A stretch of DNA of 64,000 nucleotides from Protula sp. h YS-2021 (lineage: Eukaryota; Annelida; Polychaeta; Sabellida; Serpulidae): the NCBI GenBank assembly GCA_949752745.1, contig OX457025.1, forward strand, positions 99,683,587 to 99,747,586, read 5' to 3'. This document shows positions 44,171 to 57,100 of this stretch, in pieces. Position 1 is the stretch's first letter. Every line of letters begins with the position of its first letter. The notes under the pieces are model-generated. The model searched no databases and was not told the origin of the DNA. It saw nothing but the letters and a program-made list of their open reading frames with translations. Made by a program: the position numbers and the translations under genes.

Positions 44171-44466
44171 TGTAGAAAAATGCAATTCGCGATGTCGATC
44201 TTGTTCACGAAACAGCCGTAATAGCTAAAACACAAACGTTTTTAAATAATTTGTTGATCTGGAAAATTTAATGCAGTTTGGAATTATAATTTGTCGGAAA
44301 GATTGTTGAATAATTTTGAAATATATACTGTGGTACGAGAAAATTTGGCAAGATTTATTAATTCTTTGTGTGAGCTATATAAACGAGCTCTCATACTTTC
44401 AAACTTTACTCAAGTTGAGTAAAGTTTAGGGTTATTTGGTTTTGAAGTAATGTTAGTCTGAAAATA

Positions 44467-45200
44467 CAGTGAAACCTCGCTATTGGGGACAAAAAGTGGC
44501 TGAATAATTTTGTCCCTAATGATGAGTGTCCCCAATTTCGAGGTACTGTTAATTTGAGTTCTTTCTGAATATATGCAAACAAAACACACCTTTACACGAA
44601 CCTTTACTTTTTTCCACAGGCATTTTACGATAATAATACAATATTTACACTATTTCACGCAAGAAATTGAAATCCAGTTATTTCAAATCGATTTAATTGA
44701 AACTCTGCTTATATTTGTCCATTGTGTTTTATTTAAATTGAGTATAAAGACAATAAATTACTTGTTCTTTTATACGTATTTTAAAAAACGGAGCACAGGT
44801 CAATAGGGATTAGTCGCATAAAAACCTCTCGTAATTAATGCACATCTTTTGTAATATGCCCTATTGTCTTTACGTGCACTGTGTTAAGTGCAATGCACTC
44901 AATACCCACAGATAACAATAGAGAAAAAAAGCAAAAACTACCGAGTAACAAGCTGATAGGAATGTTAACATAGCGCACAAAATATGGACAGCAATTTGAC
45001 TGTTCACATTAGAAGGGTTGTTTAAATGTGTAACCACACTTACGGGATAAAAAGAGTCCATATTCTGAACAGAGGGGTGTCCAAAATAATGGGATCTAGA
45101 TATAACAGAACTCTATGGCGTTTTAAAACAGACTAAAACATGCTGTGCATAAGTCAGGGGTGTCCACAATAGAGTGGTGTCCATATACGGAGTTTCATTG
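44467..45200. mobile_element. pogo/Tigger-like non-autonomous element
   Basis: The ends are CAGTGAAACCTCGCTATTGG at 44467 and the reverse complement of CAATGAAACTCCGTATATGG at 45200, each next to TA. The 734-bp length, TA duplication and CAGTGAAACCTC end match Tigger-type elements. No transposase frame is seen. Confidence 0.7.
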
Positions 45201-46009
45201 TATTATAACGCGTAGTTTAACAGTGCATAACGTAATTCCATAGCATGTTTCATTGCATTATTCCATAAACTATTATTTTTTTGCGTTACCTTTTCTCATT
45301 TTGTTTTTCTAATTTGTAGTTTAAAGAAATAGTTGCTTCTTTATTTTTAATGATTCCAGTTTTGCACACCTTGCTGGAATGTCATTAAAAACTGAATGAC
45401 ATGAATTTAACCCCGGGAAGCTGTTCCATAAACGAATGGTGCACAAAAAACTGGTACTTGATAACGTCGGCAGTGGACTGTAGAACTATGCACTGTTGCA
45501 GTAGCTCGAATTCAGCTTTGCAGGCAACTGAATATTGGTCAGACACGAAAGGGTTTATGAACAATGTGCCTTCAGTTACTGCCCTTCTGTGCCTAAAAAG
45601 ATTAAGACATCCTATCACTAAGCTAAACTCAGGGTTCGCACTCGTGAAAACAAATAACAAACCTCATCGCACTGTGTTGTAGTTTTGGCTATAGACTGAA
45701 TTCTGATTCTACTAAAATCCAATAAAGGTATTTACTATTTTAATTTTACAACATCCGTGCACCAACATAAAAAATTTGTCAGCCTAATTTTGTTCTAATT
45801 TTTCTTTACAGACAAGACAATGTATTTATCATATTCCGAAAACTTGCTAAGAAACTTTTTTGCCAGTTCAAACGCTTTCTCGAAAACACATAGCATTGCT
45901 ACTTACTCTATGAAACGGCATCCCTCCCGCTCACCAAGAACAGTGCACAACTGAAGCTGATAATTTATATGAACGTTCAGTGTATTTGAAATGACCAGGT
46001 AAGATTTTC

Positions 46010-46830
46010 GGGAACTGGCTGTTTCACCCCAAGCTCTCTCATCCCCTAGACTAGTTCAGCCCGGCTAATTCACCCCAATGTATCTTTTTTCTATATTTCT
46101 GTTATATTTCTGGTATTATTTCTATTATTTTATTTTTGTAATATTTTTATTTCGTTGAAACTTTGATGTCTTTGATGTAATGAACCGCCAAAGGTCGGGG
46201 TGGCACGCCGCTACAGCAGCCACCGTCTTTCTGTGCCACCCTTCAATGTGGTTGTTGGTGCGGGGTAGCTCTATGTGGGCGAGTTCGTGCATATTCCATA
46301 CGTCGTGTGCATACGTAGGGAGTCGTCGTTAATTGCGTCGTCGTAGTCGCCCAATGTAAGCATCTTCAAAATAATCCAAAATTTGCGCGGTTTCATTCGG
46401 TACTTCGTCCTGAACGACTGCAGAAATGTATTCATAAATATAGATTTTTCATCCATCAATAACCGACTCCGGTGTATGATGGTATTTCGGATAGAAATTC
46501 GTTGGGCGTTGAACTGCAATTATTTTTAAGACCCTCATAAAATAAATTGCAATTATTTTGATTGCAATCAACGCTCTCAATCGCCCTCAAATCACACGCT
46601 TAAATATGTTTGTGTTGTAAGAAGAACAACAGACATCAAAGAGATCAAAGTTTCAGTGAAATAAAAACATTACAAAAACAAAATAATAGAAATAATATTA
46701 GAAATATAACAGAAATATAGAAAAAAATACATTGGAGTGAATTAGGCGGGGGTGAACTAGCCTAGGGGGTGAGGTAGCCGGGAGTGAAACAGCCGGGGTG
46801 AAATAGCCATGGGTGGGACAGCCCAGACTC
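46010..46830 (-). mobile_element. MULE-like element with long terminal inverted repeats
   Basis: Inverted repeats of about 150 bp lie at 46018-46175 and 46625-46815, with shared modules GGCTGTTTCACYCC, CTAG-CTAGTTCA-CCC and CCTAATTCACYCCAATGTAT. The core (46176-46520) encodes a minus-strand transposase remnant. The right repeat carries an extra GGCTATTTCACCCC module. Long inverted repeats plus this coding remnant indicate a Mutator-like element. The exact target duplication is unclear (possibly ATTTT). Confidence 0.7.
46150..46320 (-). pseudogene. MULE-type transposase C-terminal remnant
   Basis: On the minus strand, codons from about 46274 read ELPRTNNHIEGWHRKT followed by VAAVAACHPDLWRFITSK. 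The LPRTNN-x-xEGWH...HP-x-LWRFI block is typical of the C-terminal part of MULE-related transposases in animal genomes. The upstream frame is broken by stops, so this is a fossil. Confidence 0.7.
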
Positions 46831-47096
46831 CATTTTTCATCTATGCGTCGTTCTTATAAACCAACACATGCATTTCTCTGTTCTCAACATATTTCGCTTA
46901 TGCAAGTAAAACACACATGATGCATGTAATGCACATTGTGGCTGTTAGCAGATGAGAGAGGCTTGTGCGCAAATGATGATGCAGAACTTACACGTTGCAT
47001 TTCTTGATAAAACATTTCTATTTTGCGCTTCACGTTTCAAGCATAGAAATAAAGAAAAAGGCGAAAAATATCGAGGTGATTTGAGACTATGTACTA

Positions 47097-47930
47097 CATT
47101 AAAACCTCTTCAAGTGAACAACCATATTTAATGAACCCTCCAATTATGACCATTATTTTCGGTCCCAAATTTTCCCATTGGCTTAACTATTGGAAAATTT
47201 AGCCCTATTCTAATGACTGAACACCCCGATAGGCCCGACGCCAGGTTTCTCTATGTCTAAGCACCCCTGGTAACTGAACACGAGCAGGCATGTTTACCAA
47301 TCGAGTTAACTGCATTGCTGAAATCACCCAGGGAATAATTGCTGATGATCAGCCAGGGTTCTTTTTGTGATGTGCCAAAAACCAATGATGCATTTAAACC
47401 ATATGCAAAGATAAGCATGTCTCTGTGTATATAACGTAACAACGACACATACCGGCACCTGAGATAGGGTAGTCAAACGCACTAACAATGGACTGTGTTT
47501 TGTGAGATGGTCTGGTCAAATTCCTATAAATACCCAAGTGGTTTTCTTGAAGTAGTCAACAATTAAAACACGTTCATTGTTGGTTACTGATCAGAGATTT
47601 AATGAGTTGGACAAAATGACTTCCAAAAAAGGAAAATCTTGACTATTGCTAAAAAACTTGAAGTTTTGAAAGAAACGAAATTGAAAAGTCAAAGAGATGT
47701 GGCAGTAAAATTCGCAATATCCGTTGGGGCTGTCAATGGAATTGTCAAATTAAAACGAAAACCTGAAGATTAAAAATGTGAATTAAAGGTATACTAGTCA
47801 TCAATTGTGTTTTTAACCTTTGTTTAGAAAAAGTCCGATCCTAAAAACAAAATATCTATTTAATGAACACCCCCGTATAATGAACATTTTTCCCGGTCCC
47901 AAAAATGTTCACTAAACAGAGGTTTTAATG
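47097..47930 (+). mobile_element. pogo/Tigger-like element with a transposase remnant
   Basis: The ends are CATTAAAACCTCTTCAAGTG at 47097 and the reverse complement of CATTAAAACCTCTGTTTAGT at 47930, each next to TA. The 834-bp element keeps only the first part of the transposase. Confidence 0.78.
47612..47773 (+). pseudogene. pogo/Tigger transposase N-terminal (CENP-B-type HTH) remnant
   Basis: The frame from 47628 reads ILTIAKKLEVLKETKLKSQR, DVAVKFAISVGAVNGI. This is the helix-turn-helix of CENP-B/Tigger transposases. An ATG at 47612 (MTSKK) is separated by a one-base frameshift, and the frame ends at TAA 47773 without the DDE domain. Confidence 0.75.
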
Positions 47931-47932
47931 TA

Positions 47933-50139
47933 CATATGCGCAATATTTGGGGGTCAAGGGCCAGTGTGGTCAGAAGAGTAGCAAAGACAAAATACCGGAC
48001 CAATTAAGAGAAACATTGTCAAAAAATTGACTCCGTACAAGTTCAACATACTCTTTGGAAGTGTTCGACTTGGCAAGTGTTAATTATAGCACCAGTCTGA
48101 AATATAAAGTTATTCCCACGTAGTAAGAAATGAAAAAATTGTTCAGTATATTTTTAAGGAAAATAATATAGAGAACAGATTTCAGCTCGACATTCAACAA
48201 CTGTACACTATTGAATCTTGTGATTTTGAAGTTACTTGTGACTAAATATGTTTAAAGTTTTCCTTGTTGTCTCGTAACTTTAATTGAATCTTGAAAATCT
48301 GGGCTATGATATCGATTAATGTATAAAGCCAAAAACAGCAATGATAATCTGTATTTTCACTCGGAATCAGTATTTTAATTGTATAGATTTACCAATCAAA
48401 GTGAGCTTTTCAGGACAAAGTAGGAAGTTGTGATGATTTGGTTGCAGCATTCTGTGAGAGTACAACATGCGTTGTTTAATACTGGTATAGATGCTCGGCA
48501 CAGCCTTAGTATTCGAAGTTCTGATGGAAAAAATCTGAAAATTATTGGGCCTGAATTGAATAAAAGTTAACTGAGCTCAATCGTGCTGTTTCCAAAACAT
48601 CTTGTTTGTAGGTTGTCCCTTCTAACTCCCGACTTATGAATGGCATGAAGCAAGACTATTTTGACATGCAACATTCAGTTTGTTAAAATTATAGATAGTT
48701 ATGTTTTCATACCTTCAATTCATGTTATTGAGTTTTTATACGAAAGCTAGGATATGATAGACAAAGTTGTGATGGTTAGGATATTTTACTAGCTTAACTT
48801 TTATGTAGTTAACCGACTGTGATATAAGTGCTGCGGTAGCAGTGTGATAAATGTCTCATGGTAAATCATGGTAAATGTTGATGTTTTCATACTGATGGTA
48901 GCAAAAGCTATTGAATATATCGATTAGTCTGTTTTAGGTAACGTGTGAAAAAACATTAATTCAGTTGGTAATGGTTAGTAATAGTTTTCATATTTGTTCG
49001 TATTTTCAAATGTCGTGTAAGTTGTTTTGAACACAGAATCAATTTTTCTAGGTTTATGACGTAAAAGGTTGAACATAATTTCTTTCCAAGGAAATTTGCC
49101 TGTAATTTTTTTAGGGTGTGTATAACGTAAGATACTGAATTGAAGCGGTATTTTCGAAGTGGCTGACACTTGGGCTTATTCTCTCCTCGTGTTGCATTGT
49201 GGGAAATAGGAAGTTCGTTTAACCATGCAACCAGCAAGACAAAAAATGGAGTAGAAGGGAAAAGGTGGGTTTTAGTATATACATATATCAAAGGAGAAGC
49301 CACGCATTCACAGTCACAGGCAGCTACAGAAATACTGGCAACAGCATACAACTGGCTGATTAATGACCACTCACACATAGAAGTGGCACCCACAAAAGTC
49401 CGAAGATCCCGAGGGTGGGGGGGGGGGGCACTCGCGTAAAACGTGGTTTCCATGCGTGTCCATGACTGTTTAAAAATCCACTAAACGCGAATGCTAAGTT
49501 TGAAATAGTATCCCCCTTTTAAAACCAAACTAGTGCAGTTTCTAAAGAACGCCCCTTTTTGTGAGAAACGCAGAGTACTGAATGAAAATTACCCCTTTTA
49601 AAACAAAATTGGCACTCCGTGTGGACTGTGCCAGTCGTCAAAATTACCCTCCCCCTCAGCGATTTTCTGGACACGCATGGTAACACATATAATACTAAGT
49701 GCCTCCTACCTACCCCCGGGCAAAAGATGCGTGGAAGCTTTTAACTGTTAAGCTAAAAGTGCCATGGCATGACCAGATGGAAGCAGCCAACGAAAAGAAG
49801 AAAACGCCGTATAGTGATTTAAAAGTGAATGCGAGAAAGCTGGCCAATGTGAACTTTCTTCTTGCAGTAGCGTGCGCAGGTTTGATCTGAAAGTTCGTCT
49901 GAAGTAAGTGCAGTGTCATTGGAGCTTCAGCCGAAGATGGTGAAAATGTTACAGGGAAATATGAATCAGCAGCAGAGCGATCAACAAGCTGGCGATAGAT
50001 AAAGAAGACAGAGAAGACATGATTAGCAATACGAATGCACAACTACAGAGTGCGCGTTGTCGATCTCTGACGTAGAAACGCCTTGTGGAGAGGGTGCTGA
50101 GAGCACACGGAGCGAAAACGGTTAGTGATACGGGAGTCT
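47933..50139. other. Intergenic, nothing recognised
   Basis: AT-rich DNA with a short G run near 49420. Open frames near 48956-49453 and 49699-50042 overlap on both strands and show no domain. Confidence 0.45.
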
Positions 50140-50652
50140 AGGACATTTCCCGCGGGGACTTTTCCCACGCGGACATTTCCCGCGGGGACTTTTCCCACGC
50201 GGACATTACCCGCGGGGACTTTTCCCGCGGAGGTCTTTTCCCGACCTAGGGCATTTCCCGCGGGGACTTTTCCCGCACGGACTTTTCCCGACCTTGGACA
50301 TTTCCCGCGGATGAAAAAAAAAAAAAAAAACTAACAAAAAATATTCTCTCTGGGTGTGATTCAGGTCACCTTTAATCACCTCATCTCCACGGACTTTGAT
50401 CTTGACCCTACATTGCCCTTGCTTATCACCGTACTGGCGGCGTTTTTCGCATTCATACGACACAAATCCCTTTGCGAGATTACGAAGTCTCACATACAGA
50501 TAACCGTCCAACAAAATCTTTGGTTTTCCTTTTTAGGAATGTATGATTTTATAGCGTGCTCGCCTGGCATTTATACCAAAAACAATAATGTGCTCCGGAG
50601 ATGTCCGCGTGGGAAAAGTCCCCGCGAGAAAAGTCCCCGCGGGAATTGTCCT
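50140..50652. mobile_element. Foldback/MITE with GGGACTTTTCCC modules in its inverted ends
   Basis: The left end (50140-50310) is an array of AGGACATTTCCCGCGGGGAC and TTTTCCCACGCGGAC modules. The right end (50599-50652) carries the same modules inverted, ending CGGGAATTGTCCT. The middle (about 280 bp) is unique. It looks like a foldback transposable element; no transposase is present. Confidence 0.65.
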
Positions 50653-51033
50653 GTTTCCGTGATACAGGGAATGAAGACGACGTGGTTCTAGCTGGGGAAG
50701 AATTCGGCGCGCTGGCAGGAGGGAACGAGGGCGTAGCATGACTCTAGTGCTTTATACTTTTCTCAAAGTGTCAGAATCTCCCGTATGAGTGATAAAAATT
50801 TAACGCATGCATTGTAATGCAGTGTTTATGTTTGTATTTTTTAATTTGCGGGGGGGGGGGGGGCGATTTCTGGCTTTACATTTTTACGTTTATTTTTCTG
50901 GCAACTGCCCCTTTTTATTGCCTTTCTTTTGTATGTGCTTTTCCCTTTTTAAACCGATTCGATTCACCTTTATAATATGTTTTGACTCATTGCAAACTCG
51001 GTAAAAAACGCACAGCATGACAATGATATTCTA

Positions 51034-51050
51034 TTAAATTTTATTTTCAA
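51034..51050 (-). promoter_or_regulatory. Candidate polyadenylation signal of TMEM26
   Basis: AATAAA on the minus strand lies at about 51040-51045, some 120 bases after the TMEM26 stop codon. Confidence 0.4.
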
Positions 51051-51163
51051 TACTGGCGAAAATTTATAGCTTAATAGTGCACAAATTAAATATGAAACTT
51101 GAAATTGCGTAATACAATATGAATATAGGTGGGTACAGTTATACTTCATTTTCTACAGTAGCG

Positions 51164-54100
51164 TTAGACAGACACCTCGGTGATGTCCCTTTCCTCCTCC
51201 AGTCTCATGTGACCACGTGACACCTTATTAGAACGCTTCAACGATTTGTTCGGCACTACCGAACGCTTGTGCTTTGCTTTGGGTTTTGTTTTGATTAGCT
51301 TTGGCTCGGGTACTTCCGGTGGTGTGCTTCGTGTAGATACGGATGACCTTGAGTCAGCACTGTCTCCAAGCCCCGTGACGCCTGGGCTTTTCACAAAATT
51401 GATTTGACCACATGACACACACGTGACCGACAAGCCGTCACGTGATGGTGTGTTTCCATTCGACCCACTATAATTATGCACGTCACATTCTATATCCGTC
51501 TCTGTTTCCTGTCGCACACAGCTGATATTGCTGTCGGTATCGTTCACGGAAGTATCCGAATCCGAGCGGAGAATGTCCTCGACTTGTGGCGATTGTGACT
51601 GATGAAACTGAACCACTTCCTGTGGTGACGTATTACTTTCTGTTGGAGAATCATAATCCGAGTCAGATTCGTATGTATTTTCTCTCTTAAATGTTACCGA
51701 TTTGCTAAAACTTTTCCCCTTTTTCATTTCCGGTTCCGGAGCCGAATCTATTTCTGAGACATCTGAGAGTTGTTTTGTTAACTTAGGCGTCTCCTCGTCC
51801 GAGTCGCTAGAGTGTTTCCTGTGCCGTCTGCCCGCCCTTTTGAACGCCGTGACGGCGGCCATGTTGACGGACACTTGGTGGGTTTTTCTGTCCAGCTCTT
51901 TTTTCTGTTCTTCATCAGTCTTCTTTTTCTTATATTCTTCATACACAGAAACAAGTCTGTACGACTGCAGACACAAGATCAGGATGTTTTTAAAGGTGAA
52001 GAAATAATTGGTATAAGTACGAATGCCCCAGTAAAACAAGCATAAACTGCGTACCACTGCGAATGGGCCATCCTGCATCACCATGGATACCGTTATGGCC
52101 CATGCTTCACTCTCCAGGATGGATCCGAGCTTGCTTTTAAATCTCTGAAAACACGTTTTTGGCATCTCGTCATAATCAATGAGGTTTTCTTGACTCGATT
52201 GGCGGTGGAGCTCTCCCTCCTCCTCACCCACGTCATCAGGTGGCTTTTTGGTCTCGTTGTCATCGGTTGTCATGGTAACCACGAACACGAATTGAAACAT
52301 ACTCCACGACCAAGTAGCGAGTACTGTGTACACAAAGGTTGTGTTGAGGAGATACTTATCGTCTTCAGAAAGTACACTGAAGAAATCAACAAGGTCAGAA
52401 GCAGTACCCAGGTAATAGAGAAGCAGAGCGGACAGCTGGTCACGTGACATGTCGCCCTTGGGCATAAGCCAGCGGGCAATGATGATAAGAACCATCATGG
52501 ATTGTTCCAGCAGTAGTGTCCACCAGGCGTGAGAGATGTCCAGCCCGAACAGGTCGCTGTTGCCGACGCCTTCGTACTCCTACAACATCAGCCAATCAGA
52601 ATGCATCAAACATATCAACAAATAGAGGAACAACAGGACCGCATTTGAACTTCAAAATGTTTTTGTCGAGTTTTTCACTTGCTTTAACCAAAAAGCTTAA
52701 ACCACTGAAATTAAAAATTTCTTGAAAATGGGAACTGTTCTGAAGGGTAGGCTTTTTGTATTTTCACGTGACAACAATTACAATCTAGAATTCGCACGCA
52801 CAGGCTCCAAATGTAGACACATTTTTAACTGTGTAAAAGGGCATTGTAAGCACATGCCTTGACTCTGTGTAAGGACATTGTAAATACATGTCTTGTTCTG
52901 CCGGACAGCGTGATCAGGATCCAGAATGTAAGCTTGAAGTGTTTTAACTACTTCACGGTTTAACAGAAGTGACCAACTGTATTGATTTAGTTATCAGGGT
53001 CGTATTCACAAAAGTTTGCTGTAAGCTAAATCAGTTGATTTTCCTTGTGCGGTGTACAGTTCACGGCACAGTCAACTTTTTCATTTTTCTCACACACGTA
53101 ATGTACAAGCCGAAAAACACACTATTATCGCAAATAAAAAAGTGATCCGGCCGGATCCATATAATCGAGTGAAGTCGTTCAGTGGCCAGTAAAACAAGTG
53201 GGTCAGTGAAACTGACTATGTCCCTCGCCCGCGTACAACCCCCGTATTTGATTTTGTTAGGTTGGACTACAACCCTTAGCAATTCGTATCATATTCGTGA
53301 ATTTTAAAATTCCAGCTGGGCCAATGCCCTTGGGTCAACCTGGCTCATTTACAATACCAATTCTTGTGACCGCCCATACTATCTATGTGTATAACATTTT
53401 GCCAATCGATCAAAAAATGTAGGCTTGAGTGTGTTAACAAACCCATTCCAGTATGTAAGGGGTGTGAAAATTTCTGAAATTCAGATGGGCCAATGTCCTT
53501 GGGCCGACAGGGCTCATTTACAACACCGACCTTTGTTGGTTCCAATACTTCTTATATGTAAAAAATTTGAACAATCGATGCAGAAATGTAGGCTTGAGTG
53601 TGTTAACAAACTCATTCAACTGAGTAAGGATTGGGAAAATTTGTGAAGTTCAGCTGGGCCAATGTCCCTGGGCCGACATGGCTCATTTACAATACCGAGC
53701 CTTGTTCTTTCCAGTACTACCCATGGAATATCTTAACACTCGGTCGAAAAATGTATGCTTGAGTGTGTTAACAAAAAAGGTGTCGACAGAGGGACAGACG
53801 GACGGACAGACAGACCCGAAAACTACAGTCCCCCGCCGGGGGACTAAAAATACAAAAGTAAAAATAGGTTGTTCGGTAGGCAGAAAAAATGCCTTTCAAA
53901 AGATAAATTTATCTTTATATTTTGCGCTCATGCCTTGAACACCGGAATTTTATTGGGTGGGGGAGGGGGGGCGGGCTTCAGGGCGAATTGAAGGACCATC
54001 TCCTCTCCCATACAACAGCGTGGGTTTTGGCCCTTCTCTCACGCCATCTTTCATTCCGTCTCCTGTGACTTGCTCCCGGCTAAACTGCCGGACGGCTGTT

Positions 54101-57100
54101 ATCTCCCTGCTCACAGTGCCATGGCTGCCTTTGGTAAGCAACACTCATGACACTTGCCCAATCTAAGACCATAACTAGTGATTTATCTGTATTCCGTTGT
54201 CAGGATCAAGGCTATTATTGTATTCATTTAGAGAATGTTAGTAACAGTCTTTGGTGTTAGCTAACAAGACTTACAGCGAGAAGGTCGTTGAGGATGACAT
54301 TTGTAGCATTGCGTTCTATCTGAACCTGGGATGTCCTCTCCAGCTCCAGCAGCCAAATAGAGGGCAATTCCACCATCAAATAGATGAGAATACACGGCTG
54401 AAACCTGCAGCAACAATAGACGCACAACATCTCATGGCTGAAACCTGCAGCAACAATAGACGCACATCATCTCATGGCTGAAACCTGCAGCAACAATAGA
54501 CGCACATCATCTCATGGCTGAAACCTGCAGCAACAATAGACGCACATCATCTCATGACTGAAACCTGCAGCAACAATAGACGCACATCATTCCATGGCTT
54601 CTGATGAATCGTGGTCACGCAAAAGCTGAGGAAAAAAGTCGGCGACTGGCCGCGTCAGATTTCTTACAAATAGAATGAGAAACTAGACAGAATTCCGCTA
54701 CATAGAGGAATTGGTCCACTTGCCGAAACCACTAAAGAAAATATTTGTATTAAATTATGGCCAAAAAACCTCAAACTCACACAGTACCTCTTCTTTATCG
54801 TCGCTTTGGCCCAACGGGTTCAATCCCTCTATCTCTAACCGTTTTCGAGATAATAGTCAACAGTCGGTTTTTGATCTTGAACGTGACCGAGAAGGTCAAG
54901 GTCAGCTAGGTACCTCTTATGTAACTTTGTTTAAGCCCAAAGGGTCGAAAATGAGCTCAAAATCGCTCTATCTCTAACCTTTTCGAGATAATAGTCAACT
55001 TCCGGTTTTTCACGATGAAAGTGTACCCCCTACTGAGTACGTTTTGTATGGTCAGACTGGGATTTTAGCACTTTTATAGCCATTTTTCGTGATTAATAGG
55101 CTTTCCAAAATAGTATTTTGACATCACTTTGACCTTGACCTTTGAGGTCAAAGTCAAAAATATTTGCGGTTCCACCGAGACCTGATGATTGTCTATATCT
55201 GTTCCAAACATAAAGCTCCGCTGACTCAGATGCTAGGAGAAGTTTTCTGGAAACCATTTTATGGACAAAATAACTTTGACCTCAATTTGACCTTGACCTT
55301 AGAGATCAAAAACATTTGCGGATTCACCGAGACCTCGTCACCCTCTACAGGTGTGCCAAATTTTATCTCCCCCTGTCAAAAACTGTAGGAGGAGTTTTCT
55401 GGAAACCATCCAAATGGAAACATGAGAAGAAAACAGGGCAGAAACTTCGAGAAAAACTACAAACGTATACCCACTTGCAAACCAAGTTTGCAAGTGAGAA
55501 CAAGACCGTATTTTCTTACTGTAGTAAATGGGAGCAAATTCCATGCTTGAAAATGACACTGACTAGAGAAGTTATGAACAATTGCAAACCTCGACTTTTC
55601 TGGACCTGAAACGGACCGATAACAAAGACAACCTGTTAGTGACGTTTTTGTGACGACATAAACTGGCCCTCACGACCTGAGAAACCACTCAAACGCTTTG
55701 TCTTAGAAACGATATTTTTTTCGCTGTTGTGAATGTTTCTATTTATTTTTGATGACAAAAATGTTACCTCTATACCCGCTTAAAGAATTTTTTCGTCAAC
55801 CACATTTCCAGAAATCAATTTTTATGTATTTTTCGACAAAACGATTTTAACATGATCCAAGTGACATGAACCCGAGGTGGAAACGAGTTTTCCCGAGTGG
55901 AAGCTACCCGAAAAGGGCTGTTGGAGAGGTTGGGTTTTGACGATTCACGTATTTACCGACATTTACACAATTTTAGAAAAAAATTTAAATTCCACCATTT
56001 CGGCATTTTTTTGGCACCTAAGAAACTTTCGATTAAAATTTTATAAGTATTTGAAAAAGACTGAGAGAAATTAAATGAATGGTTTGACAATTCAGTTACT
56101 TACTACCATTTATTCCAAACTTCAAAGTTCCGCCATTTCGGATGTTTTTGGCGAACCGCAAAAAAAAAACATTATCCTGGTAGACGAACCCCTGGGGAAC
56201 ATCCCTGCGTAACATCTAAACGATTGGAGTAAAACTGTAGGAGGAGTAGCATTTTAAAAATGGGCCAAAACGGGCACAAAAATTACCGCTTTTTGTCAGT
56301 TTTTCGTCAATCGTCAAAAAAAAAGTAATAGCCAGGTAGGGGACCACCCAGGGAACATTCCTGCGTAATATCAAAGCGATTGGAGCAAAACTGTAGGAGG
56401 AGTAGCATTTTATAGAAAAAGTTTAACATACGCACATACATTCAAGCCCCCTATAGTGATACGACTAACTCAGTCCCACAAAGTCGGCTGGGTTAAAAAG
56501 TGCATTTAAAATGGTCCGTTATTTTGAAACGTCTTCATGTTATTTGGCTGGAAATTCAAGTTCCAAAAGAGTGAACGTAATATTTTTGTGCAAATTTCTC
56601 CTTAAAAAAAAATCATTTCCACCACATTCCTTTTTGGCTTTCAAATGAATTATTTTTACTGTAAAAATTTTATACACACGCCCGGCCGGTCAATTGTCTT
56701 GTTTTATTTACTCAAAGTGTTTTGGACCAGGGCCGGGTCAGTTCTTTTTTCATTTGCGATTTTAATAATCCGGGTGCGAGAAGAGAATGAGGAGGAGTAT
56801 TGAATGAAAACTACCCCCTTTATGACGGTAGCACTTACGAAGTGCCCCCCTCCCGGGACATCCGATCTTAGCGCCGTCCCGATCCAGAAAAGATTTGCAA
56901 ATGGCCACGGGAAAAATGACGAAGTTGAAAAAAACGGAACAAATGGGAACAAACAATCATCATAACAATCTGACTATAAGGGATATGTCAGTCACCTTCT
57001 ACTTTCATTAATTTCGTAAAAACTGCTTTATAAGTACTTTCTGCTGACATTTCAGGCATCATGGGGATTAGGGCCTTTGGGAGTACAGGGATTAAACTCT

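Larger units (their letters stand above)
45810..47045 (+). repeat. Local duplication, copy 2, interrupted by the MULE fragment
   Basis: The left part is 45810-46000 and the right part about 46840-47045; together they align to 43740-44170. The interruption lies between TAAGATTTT and the sequence matching GATGTTCTTACAAAACC of copy 1. Confidence 0.6.

Noticed and set aside
45385..45682. Open frames on both strands near 45400-45680
   Set aside because: Neither has recognisable motifs, start context or splice sites; the overlap on opposite strands argues against coding.
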